This document shows, piece by piece, positions 8,678-16,855 of a DNA stretch of 64,000 bases. Within the stretch, counting starts at the first letter, position 1, and each line of letters begins with the position of its first letter. This stretch comes from Pseudogemmobacter bohemicus. GTDB lineage: Bacteria > Pseudomonadota > Alphaproteobacteria > Rhodobacterales > Rhodobacteraceae. The position numbers and the translations under genes were made by a program. Under the pieces are notes generated by a model. The model made no database searches. It saw nothing but the letters and a program-made list of their open reading frames with translations, and was not told where the DNA came from. Location: the NCBI RefSeq assembly GCF_003290025.1, contig NZ_QNHG01000002.1, positions 772,417 through 836,416 on the forward strand. The letters run 5' to 3'.

Positions 8678-9706
8678 ATGACCATTACCGCCGCAACCCG
8701 CCGCAAAGTCGGCAATACCGGGCTGGAGCTGACCGCGCTTGGCATCGGATCGGCGCCGCTTGGCGGGCTTTATGCCGATGTGCCAACCGCCCAGGCCGTT
8801 GAAATGCTGGAGAAATCCTGGGAACTGGGCATCCGCTATTTCGACACGGCGCCGATGTACGGTCTCACCAGATCCGAGCATCTGACCGGCCAGGTCCTGC
8901 GCGAGCATGACGGCAGCCACGCGATTTCGACCAAGGTTGGCCGGCTGATGACGACCGAACGGGCCGGTCGCAAACTGCCGCCCGAGCCACCGAAGAACCC
9001 GCTCGACCCCGGCTGGTGGAATGGTCTGCCGTTTCGCGAGGTGTTCGATTACAGCTATGACGGTGTGATGCGCAGCTATGATGACAGCCAGCAGCGTCTC
9101 GGCATGGACCGGATCGACCTGCTTTATGTCCATGATATCGGCCGCGTCACCCATGCGGATCTGCATGACCACCATTGGGGGCAGCTGACGAAAGGTGGCG
9201 GTTTCCGCGCGTTGCAGGAGCTGAAGGCTGCCGGCAATATCAAGGGCTTCGGTCTTGGCGTGAACCAATGGGAAGTGATCCGCGACGCGCTGGAGGAGAC
9301 CGATCTCGATTGCTGCATGCTGGCAGGGCGCTATTCGCTGCTCGATCGTGATGCGGGCGAGACCTTCCTGCCGCTCGCGCAAAAGCGCGGTGTCTCGCTG
9401 GTGCTGGCCGGGGTCTATAATTCCGGCATCCTCGCCGCGCCGAAGGGCGGGCGCAAAAAGTTCAACTATGCCGATGCCGACCCCGCCATCGTGGCGCGTG
9501 TCGAGGCTCTGCGCACCGTCTGCGAGGGCTATGACGTGCCGCTTGCCGCCGCCGCGATCCGCTTCCCGATGCGCCATCCCGCCACCACCTGCGTGGTGAT
9601 CGGCGCCAAAACCGCCGCGCAACTGGCGCAGAATGTCGAATGGTTCAACACCGATCTGCCCGAGACGATATGGGCCGATCTCGACCGCGCTCTCGAAAAC
9701 GCCTGA
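8678..9706 (+). CDS. Aldo/keto reductase, D-threo-aldose 1-dehydrogenase (L-fucose dehydrogenase) type
   Basis: A 342-residue TIM-barrel oxidoreductase. Catalytic residues of the AKR tetrad are visible: D and Y in RYFDTAPMYG, K in ISTKVGRL and H in LLYVHDIGR. The sequence most resembles the aldose 1-dehydrogenase and pyridoxal 4-dehydrogenase subgroup, which oxidises L-fucose, D-arabinose or L-galactose at C1 to the lactone with NAD(P)+. It sits 9 bases after the importer and is followed by a mutarotase and a lactonase, exactly the partners such an enzyme needs. Exact sugar preference is inferred from context only. Confidence 0.85.
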   Translation: MTITAATRRKVGNTGLELTALGIGSAPLGGLYADVPTAQAVEMLEKSWELGIRYFDTAPMYGLTRSEHLTGQVLREHDGSHAISTKVGRLMTTERAGRKLPPEPPKNPLDPGWWNGLPFREVFDYSYDGVMRSYDDSQQRLGMDRIDLLYVHDIGRVTHADLHDHHWGQLTKGGGFRALQELKAAGNIKGFGLGVNQWEVIRDALEETDLDCCMLAGRYSLLDRDAGETFLPLAQKRGVSLVLAGVYNSGILAAPKGGRKKFNYADADPAIVARVEALRTVCEGYDVPLAAAAIRFPMRHPATTCVVIGAKTAAQLAQNVEWFNTDLPETIWADLDRALENA

Positions 9707-9718
9707 CTGGAGACTGAT

Positions 9719-10141
9719 ATGCTGAAAACCATCAACCCGCTGCTGACGGGCGAATTGCTCGCGATCCTCTCGGATATGGGGCATGGCGATGAGCTGGTGA
9801 TCACCGACGCCAATTTCCCCGCAGCCGCTGTGGCGCAGCGCCTGGTCCGCCTGCCGCAGATTTCGGCGACCGACACGCTTGAGGCGGTGCTCTCGCTTCT
9901 GCCGCTGGATGATTTCGTCGACCAGCCGACGGCGGCGATGGATGCCCCCGGCGAGCGCCCCGCGATCTATGCCGATTTCGAGGGTCTCTCGAAAGCTGCC
10001 GAGGGTCGCGATATCGGGCTGGAGCTGATCGACCGGTTTGCCTTTTATGACCGCACCAAAGCAGCCTATGCGGTGATCGCGACCGGCGAGCGCCGGCTTT
10101 ACGCCAATATCATCCTGAAAAAGGGCGTGCTGCGCAGCTGA
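9719..10141 (+). CDS. fucU: RbsD/FucU-family L-fucose mutarotase
   Basis: A 140-residue protein matching FucU: the catalytic histidine in SDMGHGDE (H22), ITDANFPA, and the C-terminal block YANIILKKGVL. It interconverts the alpha and beta anomers of L-fucose or a similar sugar so that the dehydrogenase receives its preferred form. The length is that of the FucU branch. It lies between the aldose dehydrogenase and lactonase genes with short gaps, which supports a C1-oxidation route. Confidence 0.88.
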   Translation: MLKTINPLLTGELLAILSDMGHGDELVITDANFPAAAVAQRLVRLPQISATDTLEAVLSLLPLDDFVDQPTAAMDAPGERPAIYADFEGLSKAAEGRDIGLELIDRFAFYDRTKAAYAVIATGERRLYANIILKKGVLRS

Positions 10142-10153
10142 GGAGGGGGACGG

Positions 10154-10984
10154 ATGCTCGACGCACATCAGCATTTCTGGAAGGTCTCGCGCGGGGATTA
10201 CGGCTGGATGAGCCCGGATCTCACCGCGCTTTACCGCGATTTCGGCCCCGGGGATCTGGAGCCGCTGATGCGCGCGGCCGGGATCACGCAAACCGTGCTG
10301 GTTCAGGCTGCCGAGACCCTGGCCGAGACGGATTTCCTGCTGGATATTGCCGCGAAGACGGATTTCGTCGCCGGGGTGGTTGGCTGGATCGACATGCTCG
10401 GTGCGGATTTTGCGGCGAGGCTGGACCATTACACGGCACAGCCGAAATGGGTCGGCCTGCGTCCGATGCTGCAGGAACATGAGCCTTCGCTGATCGCCGA
10501 TCCGCGTTTCCGCGCAAGCCTTGCCGAGGTGGCGCGGCGCGGCACGCCTTTCGACATCCTGACCTTCCCGCGCCATCTGCCGGGCATGGTGGACGCGCTG
10601 CGGGCCACGCCCGGGATCCATGCGATCCTCGACCATATCTCGAAACCCGACATGACCGGGCCGGTCGATGAGGCCTGGGCCAAAGGCATCCGCGCCCTGG
10701 CGGCGGTGCCGGGCCTGCATTGCAAGATTTCCGGCCTCGTGACCGAGGCCGGCGCCGATTGGACACCGGATCGCATCCGCCCCTTCGTCACCCTCGTGGC
10801 CGAGGCATTTGGCCCCGGGCGCCTGGTTTTCGGTTCCGACTGGCCGGTCTGCACCCTGGCGGCAAGCCATGGCCAGGTCGTTGATCTCGCCCGCGACCTC
10901 CTCGGCAGCCTTTACGGTCCCGAAGCGATGCAGGGTATCATGCAGGATAACGGCCTGCGCTTTTACCGCCTCAAGAAAGACTGA
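10154..10984 (+). CDS. Amidohydrolase-family sugar lactonase (L-fuconolactonase type)
   Basis: A 276-residue amidohydrolase. The N-terminal metal motif is LDAHQHFW, followed by WVGLRPML, LDHISKP, HCKISGL and the C-terminal FGSDWPV. This set is characteristic of L-fuconolactonase/L-rhamnono-lactonase enzymes that open the aldonolactone made by the dehydrogenase. An AGGAGGGG ribosome site precedes the ATG. The product aldonate would be the substrate of the UxaA-family dehydratase encoded at 290-1831. Confidence 0.87.
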   Translation: MLDAHQHFWKVSRGDYGWMSPDLTALYRDFGPGDLEPLMRAAGITQTVLVQAAETLAETDFLLDIAAKTDFVAGVVGWIDMLGADFAARLDHYTAQPKWVGLRPMLQEHEPSLIADPRFRASLAEVARRGTPFDILTFPRHLPGMVDALRATPGIHAILDHISKPDMTGPVDEAWAKGIRALAAVPGLHCKISGLVTEAGADWTPDRIRPFVTLVAEAFGPGRLVFGSDWPVCTLAASHGQVVDLARDLLGSLYGPEAMQGIMQDNGLRFYRLKKD

Positions 10985-10986
10985 AC

Positions 10987-12504
10987 ATGATATTCACCCC
11001 GCATGGCAAACATCTGATCGCAGGCGCCTGGGTTTCGGGCGCGGGCAGGTTCCGCTCGGAGCCTGCGCAGGGCGCGGGGTTTGAGTTTTCGACCGGCACG
11101 GTTGCGCAGGTTGACCTTGCGGCGCAGGCAGCCGAGGAGGCCTTCTGGTCCTTCGGCTGGTCGACCCGCGACGAGCGCGCCGTCTTTCTTGAGACCATCG
11201 CCGATGAGATCGAGGCCCGCGCAGAGGCGATCACCGAAATCGGGTCCTCGGAAACCGGCCTGCCCGCCGCGCGCCTCCAGGGCGAGCGCGGCCGCACCAC
11301 CGGCCAGCTGCGCCTTTTCGCGAGCCATATCCGCAAGGGCGATTATCTCGACCGCCGCCATGACGCGGCGCTGCCCGAGCGCCAGCCGCTGCCGCGCCCC
11401 GATCTGAAACTGGTCGAGCGGCCGATCGGCCCGGTTGCGGTGTTCGGGGCCTCGAACTTCCCGCTGGCCTTCTCGACCGCCGGCGGCGACACCGCTGCCG
11501 CGCTGGCTGCGGGCTGCCCGGTCGTCGTCAAGGGCCACTCTGCCCATCCCGGCACCGGCGAGATCATCGCCGAGGCGGTCCATGCAGCAATCACCAGATG
11601 TGGTATCCATCCGGGCGTCTTCAGCCTGATCCAGGGCGGCAATCGCGAGGTCGGCGCCGCCCTTGTGCAGCATCCGCTGATCAAGGCGGTCGGCTTCACC
11701 GGCTCGCTGGCCGGCGGCCGCGCGCTTTTTGACCTCTGCGCGGCGCGCCCCGAACCGATCCCCTTCTTCGGCGAGCTGGGCTCGGTCAACCCGATGTTCA
11801 TCCTGCCCGAGGCCGCCCGCGCCCGCGCCGAGGCGCTTGGCACCGGCTGGGCCGCCTCGCTGACCATGGGCGCCGGCCAGTTCTGCACCAATCCGGGCAT
11901 CGCCGTGGTGGTGGACGGGGCTGATGCCGACCGGCTGGTTGGCGCGATGAAAGAGGCGCTGGCGAAAACCGGGCCGCAGACCATGCTGACCGATGGCATC
12001 GCAAAGGCCTACCGCGACGGCCAGGCCCGTTTTCAGGTGCGCAACAGCGTGAAACCGCTTTACGAGACAGAGTCCGGCGGCCGCCAGGCCTCGCCCAACC
12101 TTTACGAGACCACGGGCGATCAGTTCCTCGCCGATCACACGCTGTCGGAAGAGGTGTTCGGCCCGCTGGCGCTGGTGGTGCGGGTGGAGTCGCTGGCCGC
12201 GATGCAGCGCCTCGCGCGCGGCTTCGAGGGCCAGCTGACCGCGACGATCCATATGGACGAAGGCGATACCGAAGCGGCGAAAGCCCTCTTGCCGGTGCTG
12301 GAGCGCAAGGCCGGCCGGGTGCTGGTCAACGGCTTCCCGACCGGCGTGGAAGTCGCCGATGCCATGGTCCATGGCGGCCCTTACCCCGCCAGTACCAATT
12401 TCGGCGCAACATCGGTCGGAACCCTCTCCATCCGCCGCTTCCTGCGACCCGTTTCCTACCAGAACCTCCCCGATGCCCTCATACCAGCCGATTTCAAAGC
12501 CTGA
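10987..12504 (+). CDS. Aldehyde dehydrogenase, alpha-ketoglutarate semialdehyde (2,5-dioxovalerate) type
   Basis: A 505-residue ALDH with catalytic C300 (GAGQFCTNPG) and general-base Glu in FGELGSVNP (residue 263). The stretch FGASNFPLAFSTAGGDTAAA followed by VVVKGHSAHPGTGE is typical of 2,5-dioxovalerate dehydrogenases, which make 2-oxoglutarate at the end of non-phosphorylating pentose pathways. It starts 2 bases after the lactonase stop. In a D-arabinose route it would complete the pathway, but the 2-keto-3-deoxypentonate dehydratase needed before it is not in the window. In a fucose route it might instead oxidise lactaldehyde. Confidence 0.88.
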   Translation: MIFTPHGKHLIAGAWVSGAGRFRSEPAQGAGFEFSTGTVAQVDLAAQAAEEAFWSFGWSTRDERAVFLETIADEIEARAEAITEIGSSETGLPAARLQGERGRTTGQLRLFASHIRKGDYLDRRHDAALPERQPLPRPDLKLVERPIGPVAVFGASNFPLAFSTAGGDTAAALAAGCPVVVKGHSAHPGTGEIIAEAVHAAITRCGIHPGVFSLIQGGNREVGAALVQHPLIKAVGFTGSLAGGRALFDLCAARPEPIPFFGELGSVNPMFILPEAARARAEALGTGWAASLTMGAGQFCTNPGIAVVVDGADADRLVGAMKEALAKTGPQTMLTDGIAKAYRDGQARFQVRNSVKPLYETESGGRQASPNLYETTGDQFLADHTLSEEVFGPLALVVRVESLAAMQRLARGFEGQLTATIHMDEGDTEAAKALLPVLERKAGRVLVNGFPTGVEVADAMVHGGPYPASTNFGATSVGTLSIRRFLRPVSYQNLPDALIPADFKA

Positions 12505-12520
12505 GGGAAGGAGAAACAAG

Positions 12521-12550
12521 AAAAGGCGCCTCCGGTCGGGGGCGCCTTTT
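12521..12550. terminator. Bidirectional rho-independent terminator
   Basis: AAAAGGCGCCTCC (12521-12533), loop GGTC, GGGGGCGCCTTTT (12538-12550): a 13-pair stem with one GU pair, with A-run and T-run on its two sides. It lies between the convergent aldehyde dehydrogenase and RpiR genes and can stop transcription from both. Confidence 0.9.
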
Positions 12551-12574
12551 CCTTTGCGGGAGTGTGGCAAAGGT

Positions 12575-13456
12575 TCAGAACATCTGGGTCTTGCGGACCT
12601 GGCTCAGGTAGCGCTTCATCCGCAGCAGGCGCTGGCTTTCCACCCGGTCATGCCGTCGCGCCACCAGGGTCGAGAGGATATCCACCGCCACCAGCGCCGC
12701 GATGCGCGAGGTGGTCGGCGTGAAGAGATCGGTGTTCTCCAGCGTCTCGACATTGATCAGCACATCGGAATAATTCGCCAGCGCCGTATTCGAGGCGCCG
12801 GTGATCGAGATGACTTTCGCCCCCTGTTCGCGGGCAAGCCGGGCCAGCTCGATGATCGAAAGCGTCTCGCCGGTATTCGAGATGGTGACCGCCACATCGC
12901 CGGGCCGCATCATCGAGGCCGCCATCAGCTGCTGATGGCTGTCCATCGTGGCATGGCACGGGACGCCCAGCAGCGGGAATTTCTGTTGCAGATCCTGCGC
13001 CACAATCGCCGAGGCACCAAAGCCGAAAATCTCAAGGCTGCGGGCGGTCAGGATCAGGTTCACCGCCTCGTTCATCTGGGCCATGTCCAGCTTGTGGCGT
13101 GCCCAGTCCAGTGAGGTCATGGTGAAATCGAAGATCTTGGCCGCCACCTCTTCGGGGCTGTCGTCAACCGCGATGGCCGATTGTGTGGCGGGGGTGCCCA
13201 GCACCAGGCTCTGGGCGAGGCGGATCTTGAAATCCTGGAACCCCTCGCAGCCCATTGCAGTGCAGAAACGGATTACCGTCGGCTGGCTGACACCGGCGAT
13301 CTCGGCGGTCTCGGCCACGGTCGCATTCATAATACGCTGCGGATTTTCCAGCACAATATCGGCAACCTTGCGGTCGGATTTGCGAAGGTCCGGCCGCATC
13401 ATGCGCACCGCTTCGAGAATATTCCGGGGCGCAAGCGTATCGGCCTGGGTGTTCAT
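12575..13456 (-). CDS. MurR/RpiR-family transcriptional regulator
   Basis: A 293-residue regulator with an N-terminal RpiR helix-turn-helix (about residues 10-85, AGVSQPTVIRFCTAMGCEG) and a C-terminal SIS domain (about 125-270, FGFGASAIVAQDLQQKF and VTISNTGETLSIIELA) that senses a phosphorylated sugar. It is the last gene of the leftward module 2 operon and starts in an ATGA overlap with the metal hydrolase gene. It probably regulates the divergent operons from the 17488-17706 region, with a sugar phosphate made by the FGGY kinase as a possible effector. Confidence 0.9.
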   Translation of the reverse strand: MNTQADTLAPRNILEAVRMMRPDLRKSDRKVADIVLENPQRIMNATVAETAEIAGVSQPTVIRFCTAMGCEGFQDFKIRLAQSLVLGTPATQSAIAVDDSPEEVAAKIFDFTMTSLDWARHKLDMAQMNEAVNLILTARSLEIFGFGASAIVAQDLQQKFPLLGVPCHATMDSHQQLMAASMMRPGDVAVTISNTGETLSIIELARLAREQGAKVISITGASNTALANYSDVLINVETLENTDLFTPTTSRIAALVAVDILSTLVARRHDRVESQRLLRMKRYLSQVRKTQMF

Positions 13457-14325
13457 GTTCTGGGCTCGGCTGGTTCTTGCAGCAACACATAAGACAAATC
13501 GCTTCGCGCTGCGAGGGCCAGCGGTGTTTTACTGACGAAAGTGGCTGTTTCGACCTCATTCCGGGGGGTGGTGTTGAAGCTGAAAAGGTCGAAGTGATGC
13601 GCGATCATCGCGGGGATGCCGGTATCGCGGCAGAGTTCAAGCGCTTCGGCAATGGTCAGATTGCCCGGCACCCCGTTTGCGGCCCTGAGCGCGTCGCGGC
13701 CATTGACCGGCAGCAGCGCCAGATCGGCACCAAGCGCGTGGACCTCGTCCGCCTGGCCCGCAAAGGGGATGGTGTCGCCGGAATGGAAGAGGGTCGTCCC
13801 GGCCAGGCTCAGCGCAAAGCCGAGAAAGCGGTGATTGCCATTGGTATCGCGCTCCAGGCTCTCATGCGCGGCACGGGTGGCGGTGATCGGGATACCTGCC
13901 AGCGTCAGGGTTTCGCCCGCCTCGATCAGGGTCAGCCGGTCGGGCGGAATGGCGGCGCGGGTCAGCGCCGTCTCGCGCGCGGCGCGCGGCGCGATCAGCT
14001 GCGCCTCTGGGTTGGCTTCCAGCAAAGCGGGCAGGGTGCCGGGATCCATATGGTCGGTATGGGCATGGGTCGACAGCACCAGATCGACATGGGCAATCTC
14101 ATGCGGCGCAATCGGGGCCGGCATCATCCGCAGATGCGGAAAGGCGGTGCCGCGGTATTTTTCCGCAAGCGAATCCGAGAGATAGGGGTCGATCACCAGC
14201 CGCTTGCCTGCGCCCTCGATGATGAACCCCGCCTGGCCCAGCCAGTATAGCCGTATATCGGCGCCGGGCGGTTCGGCCATCAGCCGGGGCAGGGGGGCGG
14301 CAAGCGCTTCCTCAACGAGACGCAT
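13453..14325 (-). CDS. Metallo-beta-lactamase-fold hydrolase, UlaG-like
   Basis: A 290-residue MBL-fold protein with the metal motif STHAHTDHMD (H87, H89, D91, H92), a further metal site in FHSGDT, and IAHHFDLFSFNT near the C-terminus. UlaG, its best-known relative, opens L-ascorbate 6-phosphate lactone. In this sugar operon it may hydrolyse a phosphorylated lactone or another ester. The start follows GGAGACGGCA and overlaps the dehydrogenase gene by 14 bases. Assignment as a lactonase is an inference. Confidence 0.8.
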   Translation of the reverse strand: MRLVEEALAAPLPRLMAEPPGADIRLYWLGQAGFIIEGAGKRLVIDPYLSDSLAEKYRGTAFPHLRMMPAPIAPHEIAHVDLVLSTHAHTDHMDPGTLPALLEANPEAQLIAPRAARETALTRAAIPPDRLTLIEAGETLTLAGIPITATRAAHESLERDTNGNHRFLGFALSLAGTTLFHSGDTIPFAGQADEVHALGADLALLPVNGRDALRAANGVPGNLTIAEALELCRDTGIPAMIAHHFDLFSFNTTPRNEVETATFVSKTPLALAARSDLSYVLLQEPAEPRT

Positions 14326-15256
14326 TGCCGTCTCCGGGCAGATGGGTCAGCAGGTTCTCGACCGCGATCCTGGTGGCGCGACGCACACTGGCATCGGTCA
14401 GCCCGCCGATATGGCTGGTGGCGATGACCCTCGGATGTGCGGCCAGGCCGCCCGGCGCCGGCGGCTCGGTGGCAAAGACATCGGTGCCATAGGCGGCGAC
14501 GCGCCCGTCTTCCAGCGCGGCAAGCAGCGCGGTTTCGTCGATCAGGCCCGCGCGGGCGGTGTTGATCAGGATCAGGCCGGGTCGGATCTGCGCCAGCGCT
14601 GCCGCACCGATCACCGGGCTGCCATCCTCGGGCATCGGGCAATGCAGCGACAGGATGCCGGCTTGCGCCAGGATCTCTGCCGGATCGGCATAATCCACCT
14701 TGCCGGCCAGTGCGCCGAGGTCCGGGCGGAACGGATCGGCGGCGATCACTTTGGCACCGAGTTCCGCCATAACCCCCGCCACTTTGCGCCCGATGGCACC
14801 GAGGCCGATGATGCCGACGGTCTCGCCCTCGATCTCGCGGCCCCTGAGGCGCGGCCAGCCGCCCAGGCGCACGCCATGGCTTACATCGGTCAGGTTGCGG
14901 CAGGCGGCCAGCGCAAGGCCGATGGCAAGTTCGGCCACCCCGGTCGCATTGGCGGCCATGGCGCGCTCGATGCGGATGCCGCGCGCGCCGGTGGCGGTCA
15001 GCGGCAGATTGTCGGTGCCGGTGCCGTTCCTGCTGATCACCCTCAGCCGGGCGGCGGCGGCGATCACCGCCTCGGAGACCGGCTCGACCCCGGCCAGCCA
15101 GCCCTCGACCGAGGGGATGAGCCGCAACAGCTCGGCCTCGTCAGGGGTCTGGCCGGGGGTGGAAAAGACCAGCTCATGCCCGGCGGCGCGGAGCGGTTCC
15201 AGCTCGGATGGCGGGTCCGAGGTCAGCGAGCGGGGCGTGATGAGGATGCGTGCCAT
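14312..15256 (-). CDS. D-isomer-specific 2-hydroxyacid dehydrogenase
   Basis: A 314-residue NAD-dependent dehydrogenase of the phosphoglycerate/glyoxylate reductase family. It has the Rossmann motif GIIGLGAIGRKVAGVM (about 145-160) and the catalytic Arg in INTARAGL, while the usual Glu-His region appears as LHCPMPED and ATSHIGG. The family interconverts 2-keto acids and D-2-hydroxy acids. It lies 4 bases after the shikimate-dehydrogenase-like gene. Its substrate is probably a keto or hydroxy acid intermediate of the same unknown sugar pathway. Confidence 0.85.
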   Translation of the reverse strand: MARILITPRSLTSDPPSELEPLRAAGHELVFSTPGQTPDEAELLRLIPSVEGWLAGVEPVSEAVIAAAARLRVISRNGTGTDNLPLTATGARGIRIERAMAANATGVAELAIGLALAACRNLTDVSHGVRLGGWPRLRGREIEGETVGIIGLGAIGRKVAGVMAELGAKVIAADPFRPDLGALAGKVDYADPAEILAQAGILSLHCPMPEDGSPVIGAAALAQIRPGLILINTARAGLIDETALLAALEDGRVAAYGTDVFATEPPAPGGLAAHPRVIATSHIGGLTDASVRRATRIAVENLLTHLPGDGNASR

Positions 15257-15260
15257 CGCC

Positions 15261-16214
15261 TCAGCCCTTCGCCGCCCGATGGGCGATTTCGGTCAGCCGG
15301 TCGATGGTTGCGGCGTCAGAGCCGATGGTGATGTGGAAGACCTCGGCGATCACCTGGGTCCAGCCATGGATGAAATAGGTCCAGCCATCGACGATGGTGA
15401 GGCCGCGCGCCGTGGCCTGCGCCCGGGCCTGGTCGAGAAACACCAGATCACCGCGATAGTTCAGATCCCAGACCACGGCGCTTTCCGGGAAAACCGCCGC
15501 ATCACTCAGCGGCGAGCCGGGCGCGTCCTTGCCAAGCCCCGTCGCGTTGATCACCAGCGAGCCAGGCTTCAGCCCTGGCAGCACCGCGTCATTGTCGGTG
15601 GGCAGCGGCGCCAGAACATATTCCAGCGTCACATCGGTCGGGATCCGGGCGTGGATCTCGCGGATCTCGTCCAGCCGATGTGCCGAGCGGTTCGAGACCA
15701 CGACCCGCGACGGCACATCCGCGCCGCGCGCCTGACGCATCAGATGCCAGGTCAGCGCGATGGTCGAGCCGCCGGCACCAATGGAGAAGACCTCAGACCC
15801 GGTGCGGGCGAAGTAATCCGGGCCAAGGAAGCCGTCGATGGAGAGCCCCGACGAGATCGGATCCTTGGCATGGCAGACCAGCTTGCCATCCGCTTTCGAG
15901 ATGCAGGAGGTTTCCTTCATCAACATCGCAAACGGGTCGATCACGTCGAACATATCGCGGCAGGCATTGAAGAGGTCGATCTTATGGGTGGTGACCAGCG
16001 CGCCCAGCGACATCGGGTCGTCACGGATGAAGGCAACCGCCTCGCGGTAGCTTTCCGGATCGGCATGGAGCGGGAAATCCATCCCGAGGATCTGTACATC
16101 GCCGAGGCCCAGATCTTCCGCCCAGGCGGGAAAGACCTTCATAATCGAGCTTTTCGCGGTGGTGACGCCGATGAAATAGAGGGTCGGCTTTCTGGCGGGC
16201 TGGTAGCGGCTCAT
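15261..16214 (-). CDS. Shikimate-dehydrogenase-fold oxidoreductase with altered substrate residues
   Basis: A 317-residue protein with the shikimate dehydrogenase fold. The catalytic Lys is present in VTTHKID (K78), the NADP Rossmann motif is GAGGST (146-151), and NATGLG (223-228) matches the family NATSxG block. The family catalytic NTD motif is changed to SID (125-127), and the C-terminal substrate glutamine of GxxMLxxQ is replaced by glycine (G284 in GWTYFIHG). It is longer than AroE by about 40 residues. Embedded in a sugar operon and coupled by ATGA to Eda, it is unlikely to act on shikimate; a cyclic or sugar-derived polyol acid is my inference. Confidence 0.8.
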   Translation of the reverse strand: MSRYQPARKPTLYFIGVTTAKSSIMKVFPAWAEDLGLGDVQILGMDFPLHADPESYREAVAFIRDDPMSLGALVTTHKIDLFNACRDMFDVIDPFAMLMKETSCISKADGKLVCHAKDPISSGLSIDGFLGPDYFARTGSEVFSIGAGGSTIALTWHLMRQARGADVPSRVVVSNRSAHRLDEIREIHARIPTDVTLEYVLAPLPTDNDAVLPGLKPGSLVINATGLGKDAPGSPLSDAAVFPESAVVWDLNYRGDLVFLDQARAQATARGLTIVDGWTYFIHGWTQVIAEVFHITIGSDAATIDRLTEIAHRAAKG

Positions 16215-16855
16215 GCGCGAATCTCCTGAACGCGGGCACGGGCGGCGCGGGCGCGGGCGGTGATGCCTTTCCAGTCGCCCGCCTCCATATCGGCGGGGCG
16301 GGCGATCCAGGTGCCGCCCACGGCTGCGATCTGCGGCAAGGCCAGCCAGTCGGCGATGGTGGCTTCGCTCACGCCGCCGGTAGGGATGAATTTCAGCCCG
16401 AGATGCGCGAACGGCGCCGAGATGTTTTGCAGCATCGACACCCCGCCAGCGGCGACCGCCGGGAAGAATTTCATCAGCCGGCAGCCGCGCGCGGCGGCGA
16501 GGCTGATATCCGAAGGCGTCATAATTCCCGGTGCGAAGGGCAGTCCGATCTCAGCCGCCGTGCCGATGATCCCGGGATCAAAGCCCGGGGCCAGGCCGAA
16601 GGTCGCGCCCGCCTTATGCGCGGCAAGCGCCTGGTCGCGGCTGAGAATGGTGCCGGCGCCGGTCAGCAGCTCCGGGCGTTTGTCACTGAGGATCGCGATG
16701 ACCTCGGCGGCGGCCTCGGTGCGGAAGGTGATCTCGGCGACCCCGAGCCCCCCCTCCAGCAACGCATCGGCGAGCGGCACCGCATGGGCGGGCTGTTCGA
16801 TGGCGATGACCGGCACCACCCCAAATCCCGCGACCTGCTCGAACACCGCGCTCAT
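16211..16855 (-). CDS. eda: KDPG/KHG-type aldolase
   Basis: A 214-residue class I aldolase. The Schiff-base lysine is K129 in LMKFFPA; EITFRTE carries the catalytic Glu; GAGTIL, PGIMTPSD, PTGGV and GGTWIA form the usual substrate and phosphate site. The normally conserved Glu after FFPA is Val here, which may shift specificity. It splits a 2-keto-3-deoxy-6-phospho acid into pyruvate and an aldehyde phosphate. ATGA overlaps join it to both neighbours. KDPG itself would be expected beside edd or zwf, which are absent, so another phosphorylated keto-deoxy acid is possible. Confidence 0.88.
   Translation of the reverse strand: MSAVFEQVAGFGVVPVIAIEQPAHAVPLADALLEGGLGVAEITFRTEAAAEVIAILSDKRPELLTGAGTILSRDQALAAHKAGATFGLAPGFDPGIIGTAAEIGLPFAPGIMTPSDISLAAARGCRLMKFFPAVAAGGVSMLQNISAPFAHLGLKFIPTGGVSEATIADWLALPQIAAVGGTWIARPADMEAGDWKGITARARAARARVQEIRA

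Noticed and set aside
7676-10870. A 1064-codon open frame on the minus strand
   Set aside because: It lies opposite the permease, aldose dehydrogenase, mutarotase and lactonase genes, which all carry clear family motifs and ribosome sites. Its translation is rich in Arg, His and Gln as expected for the reverse frame of GC-rich genes.
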